A DNA stretch of 7,716 bases from positions 1-7,716 of the forward strand of contig JALRDM010000081.1 in the NCBI GenBank assembly GCA_023262195.1, written 5' to 3'. This DNA is from Salibacteraceae bacterium. Its GTDB lineage: Bacteria; Bacteroidota; Bacteroidia; Flavobacteriales_G; Salibacteraceae. The notes beneath the pieces were generated by a model that made no database searches, was not told where the DNA came from, and worked only from the letters and a program-made list of their open reading frames with translations. Position numbers and translations under genes: made by a program. Of this stretch, positions 1 through 6,315 are shown piece after piece; positions within the stretch are counted from its first letter, which is position 1, and the number at the start of each line of letters is the position of its first letter.

Positions 1-136
1 AAGTAATAGCGTCTGTATTCTGTTTAAGCATCAGGATAAATTGATGCAAAACATGATCTGGCCCTGAAGCAAACACTGGTTTGACCATCAAAAAAGGGAT
101 CATTAAAACCAAATATTTAAGCCGCAGACAATGCAT
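1..136 (-). CDS. N-terminus of an exported protein of unknown function (partial, runs off left edge)
   Basis: On the minus strand an ATG at 136-134 opens a frame with no stop through to the window edge, giving 45 residues. An in-frame stop at 151-149 bounds it upstream; a TTG at 148-146 is the only other possible start. The N-terminus is a textbook Sec signal peptide: basic residues R5 and K7, a hydrophobic core (YLVLMIPFLMV), and a likely signal peptidase I site after PVFA (V at -3, A at -1). No lipobox cysteine follows the core, so it is not an obvious lipoprotein. The visible mature part (SGPDHVLHQFILMLKQ...) is too short for me to assign a family. The gene is divergent from the helicase gene, with 56 bp between the two start codons. 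Export is well supported; function is unknown. Confidence 0.72.
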   Translation of the reverse strand, partial: MHCLRLKYLVLMIPFLMVKPVFASGPDHVLHQFILMLKQNTDAIT

Positions 137-192
137 TGAAATCTTCAATTACTAAGACGCAGTTTGTAGAATAAAGTTGAATATTGTCATCC
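137..192. promoter_or_regulatory. Short divergent intergenic region
   Basis: These 56 bp separate the start codons of two divergent genes and so must hold, or overlap, the 5' signals of both unless transcription starts inside the opposite gene. I find no good TAnnTTTG -7 element on either strand. TTTG at 163-166 could serve as a -33 element for the rightward gene, but the sequence downstream of it is a poor -7 match. No Shine-Dalgarno sequence stands out. The regulatory role is inferred from layout alone. Confidence 0.35.
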
Positions 193-2757
193 ATGCAAAT
201 TTCTAAGAATTTCCAAGTTTATAAGAGTTCTGCTGGCTCTGGAAAAACGTTTACCCTCGCGCGGAAGTATTTGAACGTGATATTATCACATAAAGACCCC
301 AATTATTTTAAACGCATATTGGCGATAACCTTTACTGTGAAGGCCGCTCACGAAATGAAAGAGCGTATTCTGGCTTATTTGTCGGGATTTGCAGGTAATA
401 AAACAGATCGAAGTGATATTCAAGCAATGATCAACTTGCTGGAAGACGATTTACAAATAAGTCAAGAAGAAATATCAGCACGGAGCAATCGCATTCTAAA
501 CAGGCTGGTACAGCATTATGGTGAATTCTCGGTAATGACCATTGATAAGTTCGTACATGGTCTTGTGAGATTGTTTTCCTCAGACCTAGGACTTACAAGC
601 AACTTTGAAGTTGAAATCGATCAACAACAAATTACGGAGCGGGTCTCGGCTGAACTATTCTCACGTGTAGGTGATGAAAAAGATATAACAGAAATCATTT
701 TGGCCTATGTGAAACACCAAACCACGCGAGATAAATCGTGGAATGTATCAGGCTCTATTGAGAATCTCATTTATCAATTGACGGATGAAGATTTCTTTTT
801 AAATGCTCGAAACTTTGAAACGCTGGATTGGGAAAGCACTTCAGATATCCTTAATTGGATTGACCAGAGGGTCGAGCAATGTAAAAACCAGGTAATTGAG
901 ATTGGCAATACGGCAATAAATCAAGCTGAGAATCTGGGTTTAACCTATTCGGATTTTTACTTTGGGAAAACTGGAATATTTGGATACTTCTCTAAAGCTA
1001 AAGAGGGCAACCTGGAATACGTATGGAGTCCAAACTCAAGGGTGGTGGCCACCATTGAAGAAAATAAATGGGCTAGTAAAAGCGCGCCTGACCATGTTTT
1101 GGGCATAGTAGAAGAGTGGCAATCACAGTATCACAAAATTGAACAGATTCATGATGAGATTGGCAATTGCCTATTACTCATCAACCTTAAGAGCCAAGTT
1201 TTTCGAATGGCGCTAATTGGTTATTTGAGGCAGATTCTCCAATCGGTAAAAAAGGAAGACAATCAGCAATTGCTATCCGATTTCTACCAAATACTGAGTG
1301 AAAACTTCAGTGAGGAAGCCACTCCATTCATCTATGAGCGAATTGGACAGCGGTTTCAACACATAATGATCGATGAGTTTCAAGATACATCAAAACTGCA
1401 ATGGCTCAATCTAATTCCATTGGTCGAAAATGCTCTTGCAGAGGGCAATTCAACCTTAATCGTTGGTGATGCTAAACAGTCAATTTACAGGTTTAGAGGA
1501 AGTGAACCGCAGCAATTTGTTGAACTTCCTACTGTGGCCCGAGAGTCACAATTACTCTTTACTTCAGAATATGAGTCTCATGTCCTAGAGTTCAATTACC
1601 GATCAGCACCATCGATAATTAAATTCAATAATCGGTTTTTCAAGGACCTAGTAAACGCATTACCTCAAAGTCTGGCAAGCACATACAAAGATGTCGCTCA
1701 AAAACACATAAAGAAAGATGGTGGTTCCGTAAGATTTGATCTGGTGGATACAAGTCAAAGCGATGACGCTTTACTTGACTTTTTCAATGCCATCGAGTCA
1801 AGGTTGAACCAAATGACACGAATTGAAAAAATTCCAATAAACGATATCTGTATTCTCTTCCGCACTAATAAAGAAGCTTCTTTCATAGCTTCAAAGCTCA
1901 TAGAAGCTGGATATCCCGTTGCCAGTGATGAAAGTCTCCTTTTGGAAAACAACAAAGATGTAATGCTGCTCATTCTCACTTTAAGATGTGTAGACGATCC
2001 TTTAAACCATTTTCTCGTTCAGAAATGGATTGCGTATGCGAAGCACTCAAAAAAGATCAACCAAGAACTTCACACCCTGGCGCTCTCATGCTATCGTGAC
2101 AAGTGGTCGTTTACCAAACTACTCACCCAGCTTGGTCTGTATTTGCCTGACAGGCATGAGATATCAAACTCTTTTGAGTTTCTACACAGCACAGCAATAG
2201 CTTTTGGCCTTAATACTCAATCCAGCTTCATTCAAAAACTGCTAGACCATGCGTTAGAATATGAACAATCCAACATAAAGTATAAGCAGTCCTTTACGGA
2301 ATACTGGCAGACTACAGCCAGTAAACTAAGTATAGACTCACCCACTGGAGTGAATGCGATTAGGATTATGACAATTCACAAATCAAAGGGACTTGAGTTC
2401 CCATCGGTGATCGTCTGTATTCCCGAATTGAAGTCAAAAAACTTAACGAAGGAATATACTTGGATTGAAAACACTTTGAATGTTCCCCACCTTGAACATC
2501 TGTATCTCAAGGTGAGCTCACTTCAAAACACTCCATTCGAATCTTACTATCAGGTAGAGGCGGATAAATCATTGCTTGATGAGATTAACACACTTTATGT
2601 GGCATTTACAAGAGCGGCAAAAAGTCTCGATATTTTCATGAAACAAAAGAAACCAAGCAAAGGAGCTAAATCCACGAGTATGCCCCAATCAAAGGAATTG
2701 GGCTTTGTAACAAATTGGCCAGAGTGGGATAGTCAATCGGCTTCGATGACTCTATAA
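193..2757 (+). CDS. UvrD/RecB-like SF1A DNA helicase, short form without nuclease domain
   Basis: This encodes an ATP-dependent 3'-5' DNA translocase of the UvrD/PcrA/RecB/AddA superfamily, expected to act in DNA repair or recombination. I chose the ATG at 193 (854 aa); a TTG at 184 would add three residues. All SF1A motifs are visible: Walker A SSAGSGKT with K18; motif Ia TFTVKAAHEMKERI; the TIDKF motif; motif II DEFQDTS (D394, E395); motif III GDAKQSIYRFRG (from G425); motif IV EFNYRS; motif V TIHKSKGLEF (from T727); motif VI LYVAFTRA with arginine finger R807. The spacing and the TIDKF and GDAKQSIYRFRG wording are closer to RecB/AddA than to UvrD. Bacteroidota relatives I know of are about 1,000-1,100 aa with a RecB-type nuclease region after motif VI; here only 47 residues follow R807, ending in a polar tail, and no AddB partner is in the window. 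The motor looks intact, so helicase activity is likely and nuclease activity is not expected. A separate copy of a full AddA elsewhere cannot be excluded. Confidence 0.9.
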   Translation: MQISKNFQVYKSSAGSGKTFTLARKYLNVILSHKDPNYFKRILAITFTVKAAHEMKERILAYLSGFAGNKTDRSDIQAMINLLEDDLQISQEEISARSNRILNRLVQHYGEFSVMTIDKFVHGLVRLFSSDLGLTSNFEVEIDQQQITERVSAELFSRVGDEKDITEIILAYVKHQTTRDKSWNVSGSIENLIYQLTDEDFFLNARNFETLDWESTSDILNWIDQRVEQCKNQVIEIGNTAINQAENLGLTYSDFYFGKTGIFGYFSKAKEGNLEYVWSPNSRVVATIEENKWASKSAPDHVLGIVEEWQSQYHKIEQIHDEIGNCLLLINLKSQVFRMALIGYLRQILQSVKKEDNQQLLSDFYQILSENFSEEATPFIYERIGQRFQHIMIDEFQDTSKLQWLNLIPLVENALAEGNSTLIVGDAKQSIYRFRGSEPQQFVELPTVARESQLLFTSEYESHVLEFNYRSAPSIIKFNNRFFKDLVNALPQSLASTYKDVAQKHIKKDGGSVRFDLVDTSQSDDALLDFFNAIESRLNQMTRIEKIPINDICILFRTNKEASFIASKLIEAGYPVASDESLLLENNKDVMLLILTLRCVDDPLNHFLVQKWIAYAKHSKKINQELHTLALSCYRDKWSFTKLLTQLGLYLPDRHEISNSFEFLHSTAIAFGLNTQSSFIQKLLDHALEYEQSNIKYKQSFTEYWQTTASKLSIDSPTGVNAIRIMTIHKSKGLEFPSVIVCIPELKSKNLTKEYTWIENTLNVPHLEHLYLKVSSLQNTPFESYYQVEADKSLLDEINTLYVAFTRAAKSLDIFMKQKKPSKGAKSTSMPQSKELGFVTNWPEWDSQSASMTL

Positions 2758-2808
2758 TCTGGCACTTCATCACTGACCATTAATATCCACACATATTTCA
2801 GATTGACA

Positions 2809-2874
2809 TTAAAATGGATTTGTAGTTCTTAGGTCTATACGATTGGAAAGAGTATCAAGCTAAATCCATTTTAA
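2809..2874. repeat. Perfect 13-bp inverted repeat, 40-nt spacer
   Basis: The arms TTAAAATGGATTT (2809-2821) and AAATCCATTTTAA (2862-2874) are exact reverse complements separated by 40 bases, in the spacer between the helicase and acetyltransferase genes. Inside the loop, ATAC (2837-2840) can pair with GTAT (2852-2855), so a transcript could form a nested structure. No T-run follows the repeat on either strand, so it is not a standard intrinsic terminator. It could be a 3'-UTR hairpin, an attenuator, a protein-binding site or a small element remnant; the sequence does not decide. Confidence 0.6.
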
Positions 2875-2934
2875 GGCGGTGAACCTGTTCTTATCTTTAT
2901 CGATATACCTTTCAACAAAGAAAAAATCACGTTG

Positions 2935-3393
2935 ATGAATAAACCACGTCCTGATTTGAACATCCAGGTTAACAAGCTTTCGGCTATACCGCCCCTAACT
3001 TGGCACCAAATTCTAGCATTAAGAAGTGAAATTTTTGTTGTGGAGCAACAATGCGTATACCTGGATCCTGATGATGACGACATAAATGCAATGCATTTTT
3101 ACGCCATATCTGATAAAACTGTGATTGGCTATGCCCGAATGCTTGATGAACATGAGTGGAAAATTGGTAGAATTTTAATTGACTCAAAACATCGAGGTCA
3201 TGGATACTCCCGTACGATTGTTGAACGCATAACTAACTACATAAAGGCAGAGACCAATTCTTCTAAACCCATTTCGCTTTCAGCACAAGTGTATCTGACA
3301 AGCTTTTATAGAGAGCTTGGTTTTGCTCCCACTGGTCGGATGTATCTTGAAGATGGCATTCCACATATAAGAATGGTTTTTCAACGACCTTAA
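2935..3393 (+). CDS. ElaA-like GNAT family N-acetyltransferase
   Basis: This 152-residue cytoplasmic protein matches the GNAT fold and, in particular, the ElaA family, whose members are about 150 aa; the physiological substrate of ElaA-type enzymes is not settled. ElaA-like signatures are the N-terminal LRSEIFVVEQQCVY stretch followed by an acidic run (DPDDDD), the central GYARML strand, the acetyl-CoA pyrophosphate loop RGHGYS (R87, G88, G90) after GRILIDSKH, and the C-terminal SAQVYLTSFYRELGF and YLEDGIPHIRM segments. I prefer ATG 2935 over the adjacent TTG 2932. It starts 177 bp after the helicase gene on the same strand, so read-through is possible, but an own promoter is plausible: TACCTTTC (2906-2913) differs from the Bacteroidota -7 consensus TAnnTTTG by one base, although I see no matching -33 element. 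No ribbon-helix-helix antitoxin partner lies next to it, so a TacT-type toxin role is unlikely. Confidence 0.87.
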   Translation: MNKPRPDLNIQVNKLSAIPPLTWHQILALRSEIFVVEQQCVYLDPDDDDINAMHFYAISDKTVIGYARMLDEHEWKIGRILIDSKHRGHGYSRTIVERITNYIKAETNSSKPISLSAQVYLTSFYRELGFAPTGRMYLEDGIPHIRMVFQRP

Positions 3394-3395
3394 GG

Positions 3396-3410
3396 TTTCA
3401 ACAGTTGAAA
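3396..3410. repeat. 15-bp palindrome just after the acetyltransferase stop
   Basis: TTTCAAC-A-GTTGAAA is a perfect dyad with 7-bp arms around one base, beginning three bases after the acetyltransferase stop codon. As RNA it could form a 6-bp stem with a 3-base loop, but no T-run follows, so it is a poor intrinsic terminator. As DNA it has the shape of a dimeric repressor site. Its core pentamer TCAAC/GTTGA recurs in the same spacer (3440-3444, 3456-3460, 3513-3517) and at the end of the acetyltransferase gene (3381-3385). Confidence 0.45.
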
Positions 3411-3456
3411 GACTATTGATAAGTTCATAAATGCAATGATCAACAAGGATACACTG

Positions 3457-3487
3457 TTGACTCAAATTTTTACAGACCCATTATAAC
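3457..3487 (+). promoter_or_regulatory. Possible sigma70-style promoter upstream of dnaB
   Basis: TTGACT (3457-3462) is followed after 18 bases by TTATAA (3481-3486), or after 19 by TATAAC (3482-3487). It would give a leader of roughly 40-50 bases before the dnaB ATG. It resembles the E. coli housekeeping consensus, which is not the usual Bacteroidota promoter form, and AT-rich spacers yield such matches by chance, so support is weak. The first hexamer overlaps the GTTGA arm at 3456-3460. Confidence 0.22.
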
Positions 3488-3524
3488 TATCGTATCCAAT
3501 TCCACTTTCCGCTCAACCTAATTT

Positions 3525-3532
3525 TAACTTTG
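3525..3532 (+). promoter_or_regulatory. Bacteroidota-type -7 element (TAnnTTTG) abutting dnaB start
   Basis: TAACTTTG is an exact match to the Bacteroidota sigma factor -7 consensus TAnnTTTG and ends four bases before the dnaB ATG. A start site at the usual distance would fall at or beside the ATG, implying a leaderless or nearly leaderless mRNA. There is no good TTTG -33 element at the expected spacing, so the match may be fortuitous. Confidence 0.35.
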
Positions 3533-3536
3533 CTTC

Positions 3537-5066
3537 ATGGAAGAAACTGAGCCAAAAACTTCACCATCGAAGAAAAAACTGAGCGTGGTAAGAAATCCCG
3601 TGAACACGCCTGACTATGGAAAGCTTCCTCCACAAGCCGTTGATCTTGAAGAGGCTGTGCTTGGTGCACTTTTGTTGGATAAGGAAGCCTTGACTGATGT
3701 GATCGACATCCTAAAACCAGAAAGTTTTTACAAGGAAGATCACCAACGAATTTATGCTGCTATTATGGACTTATTTCAAAAGTCCGAGCCGATTGACATT
3801 CTCACCGTAACTCAAGAATTGAGAAAACGAGGAGAGCTAGACATAGTAGGCGGAGCGTTTTATATAGCTCAATTAACCAATCGTGTGGCCTCATCGGCAA
3901 ACGTAGAGTTTCATGCCAGAATTATTTCTCAAAAGCACATCCAGCGAGAGCTTATAAAAATCTCAAGCGACACTATCAAGCAGGCATATGATGAAACCAT
4001 CGATGTATTCGACTTATTAGATGGTGCAGAAGCCAAATTATTCGAAGTGGCTGAAGGCAATATTAGAAAGTCTTATGAGGGTATGGACAAGCTTCTAAAC
4101 AAGGCCGTAAGACAACTCGAAATAATAAGCAAGCAAGATGGTACAAGTGGTGTCCCAACTGGATTTGCAAACCTCGATCGTGTTACTGGAGGGTTTCAAA
4201 AGTCAGATATGATTGTTTTGGCAGCGCGGCCAGGTATGGGTAAAACTGCCTTTGTTTTGTCTTTGGCTAGAAATGCAGCCGTAGACTTTAAGCGTCCTGT
4301 AGCGGTGTTTTCATTAGAAATGTCTTCGCTTCAATTAGTAAATAGATTAATCTCAAGTGAAACTGAAATATCTGGAGAAAAACTCAAGAAAGGAACCTTA
4401 GAAGGTTGGGAATGGGAACAGTTAAACTCTAAAATTGGTCCCCTCACCAATGCGCCAATTTACATCAACGACACCCCAGGCCTTTCTGTTTTTGAGCTTC
4501 GTGCCCAATGCAGAAGATTAAAGGCAGAACGTGATATTCAAATGGTCATAATAGACTATTTACAATTGATGACTGCCTCAGTAGAAGGTGGTAAAGGAAA
4601 CCGCGAGCAAGAAATTAGTACCATATCTCGAGCCGTAAAAGGAATTGCAAAAGAATTGGATATTCCAGTGATTGCCTTAAGTCAATTAAGTAGAGCGGTT
4701 GAAACTCGTGGTGGTGATAAGAGACCACAGTTGAGTGACTTACGTGAATCTGGCGCCATTGAACAAGATGCGGATATGGTAATGTTTATATACAGACCTG
4801 AATATTACGGCATCACAGAAGACGATCAACATAATAGTACCCAAGGGCTAGCTGAGCTTATCATCGCCAAACATAGAAATGGGTCAACCGAGGACGTTAA
4901 AATTCGTTTTCAAGATCACTTGGCCAAGTTTGTCAATTGGGATAATGATAACTTCGAACCAAATGCAGACTTTGGAGCATCCATCGAAGACAATTACGGT
5001 AAACAAGTACTTCGGTCAAGCAAACTTGATGAGATTGATGATTCGGATGAAGAACCTCCGTTCTAG
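3537..5066 (+). CDS. dnaB: Replicative DNA helicase DnaB
   Basis: DnaB is the hexameric 5'-3' helicase that unwinds the replication fork and contacts primase. The 509-residue protein has a 27-residue basic, low-complexity leader; the DnaB N-terminal domain, starting at KLPPQAVDLEEAVLGALL (about residues 29-130); a linker helix region; and the RecA-like domain opening with GVPTGF (205-210). Within it are Walker A ARPGMGKT (K236, T237), the catalytic glutamate in FSLEM (E261), Walker B VIIDYLQL (D340), SQLSRAVETR (from S382), LRESGAIEQDAD (402-413), and KHRNG, whose K445 and R447 correspond to the trans-acting lysine and arginine finger of DnaB hexamers. There is no intein. The C-terminus is an acidic tail ending DDSDEEPPF, which resembles the SSB C-terminal tip. 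ATG 3537 is the natural start given the domain positions. The last 20 bases overlap the next gene. Confidence 0.97.
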   Translation: MEETEPKTSPSKKKLSVVRNPVNTPDYGKLPPQAVDLEEAVLGALLLDKEALTDVIDILKPESFYKEDHQRIYAAIMDLFQKSEPIDILTVTQELRKRGELDIVGGAFYIAQLTNRVASSANVEFHARIISQKHIQRELIKISSDTIKQAYDETIDVFDLLDGAEAKLFEVAEGNIRKSYEGMDKLLNKAVRQLEIISKQDGTSGVPTGFANLDRVTGGFQKSDMIVLAARPGMGKTAFVLSLARNAAVDFKRPVAVFSLEMSSLQLVNRLISSETEISGEKLKKGTLEGWEWEQLNSKIGPLTNAPIYINDTPGLSVFELRAQCRRLKAERDIQMVIIDYLQLMTASVEGGKGNREQEISTISRAVKGIAKELDIPVIALSQLSRAVETRGGDKRPQLSDLRESGAIEQDADMVMFIYRPEYYGITEDDQHNSTQGLAELIIAKHRNGSTEDVKIRFQDHLAKFVNWDNDNFEPNADFGASIEDNYGKQVLRSSKLDEIDDSDEEPPF

Positions 5067-6315
5067 TTCAATACTCTTTTTACTCTTATTAATTAGTTAT
5101 TCAGGGTTTAGCACTAAGCTGCTCGTTCCGATGGATAGCGATCAGGCAAACCATCTGAAAGCTTATGGGATTGCGTTTTGGTCCCTCGAACGTGATGTTG
5201 AGGTTCAATGGCTACTCAACTACCGTGGTGGAAGTTTTATGATCGATGCCTATAAAGAAATCGAGAGTGAGCTGGTCATTCGCGGAGTAACGTATGAGAC
5301 AATACCGGATGCTAGAGCCGCATCAATTTTACTTGAGATATCTAACCCCGAGATTAATCAAGATGCGGTTAAGCTAGAGAAAGCGCCAAAAATTGCGGTT
5401 TACTCCCCCAAGTCTGCACAACCATGGGATGATGCAGTAACCTTAGTGCTCACATACGCAGAAATACCGTATGATGTTATATATGATGATGAAATCATAA
5501 ACGGAAACCTGCATCTATACGACTGGCTGCATCTTCATCATGAAGACTTTACAGGTCAATATGGTAAATTTTACGGGTCGTACAGAAATGCAAAATGGTA
5601 TCAAGATCAGGTCAAGGAATTTGAGACTACTGCCGCACGTCTGGGCTTCGCCAAAGTCTCAGATCTGAAATTGGCCGTTGCTTTGCGTATTAAGGAATAT
5701 ACCTCTGGTGGCGGTTTTCTCTTTTCTATGTGCTCTGGAACAGATTCATACGATATAGCGATTTCCGCAGAGGGTGTGGACATCTGCGAATCAATGTTTG
5801 ATGGTGATCCCGCAGATCCAAATGCTCAACAGAAAATTGATTTCGGGCAAGGGTTTGCTTTCGAAAATTATCAATTGAGCCAAAACCCCATTGAATATGA
5901 GTTCTCATCAATCGATGGTACAATGTTTCATAATAGAGCTGGACAAAAACAAGACTTTTTTACTCTTTTCGATTTCTCTGCAAAGTGGGATCCTGTACCC
6001 ACCATGCTCTGTCAAAATCATGAAACAATAATTAAGGGATTTATGGGTCAAACAACATCCTACAATCTAAAATACATCAAACCCAACGTACTAGTACTGG
6101 CTAATAATAAAGGCATTGGAACCGCTAAATACATTCACGGTGAATTCGGAAAAGGACAATGGACATTCTACGGAGGACATGACCCCGAAGACTACCAACA
6201 TTTCGTAGGCGATCCTCCTACTGACCTTAATTTACATCCCAATTCCCCTGGATATAGATTGATATTGAATAACGTCCTATTCCCTGCAGCTAAGAAGAAA
6301 AAACAAAAGACTTAG
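5047..6315 (+). CDS. Secreted conserved Bacteroidota protein, commonly mis-named 'asparagine synthetase B'
   Basis: I chose ATG 5047 (422 aa) because it places a signal peptide at the N-terminus: MKNLR, then a hydrophobic core (SILFLLLLISYS) with probable cleavage near GFS/TK. In-frame ATGs at 5029 and 5038 are possible but add residues before that signal; starts further upstream would only translate dnaB out of frame. From memory, similar proteins occur across Bacteroidota and are labelled asparagine synthetase B. The sequence does not support that name: there is no N-terminal catalytic cysteine of a class-II amidotransferase and no SGGxDS ATP-pyrophosphatase loop, and the protein is exported. 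What is visible is KIAVYSP and a WDDAVTLVLTYAEIPYDV segment, an HHEDFTGQYGKFY block (H164, H165, E166), a glycine-rich turn GGGFLFSMCSGTDS with C229, a DICESMFDGDPADP block, and a GGHDPEDYQH block (from G376), then a lysine-rich tail. The C229 turn and the order of elements suggest a class-I amidotransferase-like (ThuA/BPL_N-like) fold, which is inference. It overlaps dnaB by 20 bp and its stop interlocks with the convergent porin gene. Confidence 0.85.
   Translation: MKNLRSSSILFLLLLISYSGFSTKLLVPMDSDQANHLKAYGIAFWSLERDVEVQWLLNYRGGSFMIDAYKEIESELVIRGVTYETIPDARAASILLEISNPEINQDAVKLEKAPKIAVYSPKSAQPWDDAVTLVLTYAEIPYDVIYDDEIINGNLHLYDWLHLHHEDFTGQYGKFYGSYRNAKWYQDQVKEFETTAARLGFAKVSDLKLAVALRIKEYTSGGGFLFSMCSGTDSYDIAISAEGVDICESMFDGDPADPNAQQKIDFGQGFAFENYQLSQNPIEYEFSSIDGTMFHNRAGQKQDFFTLFDFSAKWDPVPTMLCQNHETIIKGFMGQTTSYNLKYIKPNVLVLANNKGIGTAKYIHGEFGKGQWTFYGGHDPEDYQHFVGDPPTDLNLHPNSPGYRLILNNVLFPAAKKKKQKT

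Noticed and set aside
1755..1979. Minus-strand open frame of 74 codons inside the helicase gene
   Set aside because: It lies opposite the conserved helicase coding sequence, shows no recognisable domain, and is what a shadow frame looks like. The same applies to the minus-strand frames at 2871-3083, 2984-3187, 3280-3465 and 5726-5923.
2783..2791. DnaA-box-like ATATCCACA (8 of 9 matches to TTATCCACA)
   Set aside because: It is a single imperfect copy with no cluster or AT-rich unwinding region beside it; nearness to dnaB alone is not evidence of an origin.
2935..3393. GNAT toxin of a TacT-type toxin-antitoxin pair
   Set aside because: The sequence follows the ElaA pattern, and no small ribbon-helix-helix gene lies next to it.
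193..3393. Helicase plus acetyltransferase as a two-gene phage-defence system
   Set aside because: The genes are 177 bp apart, each fits a common housekeeping-type family, and there is no nuclease, integrase or other defence neighbour.
3396..3410. Palindrome as an intrinsic terminator of the acetyltransferase gene
   Set aside because: The stem would be AT-rich and short, and no T-run follows.
4879..5046. Upstream extension of the secreted protein gene to an ATG at 4879
   Set aside because: These 168 bases are the 3' coding part of dnaB read in another frame; the extension would bury the signal peptide 56 residues inside the protein. ATG 5047 gives a normal exported N-terminus.
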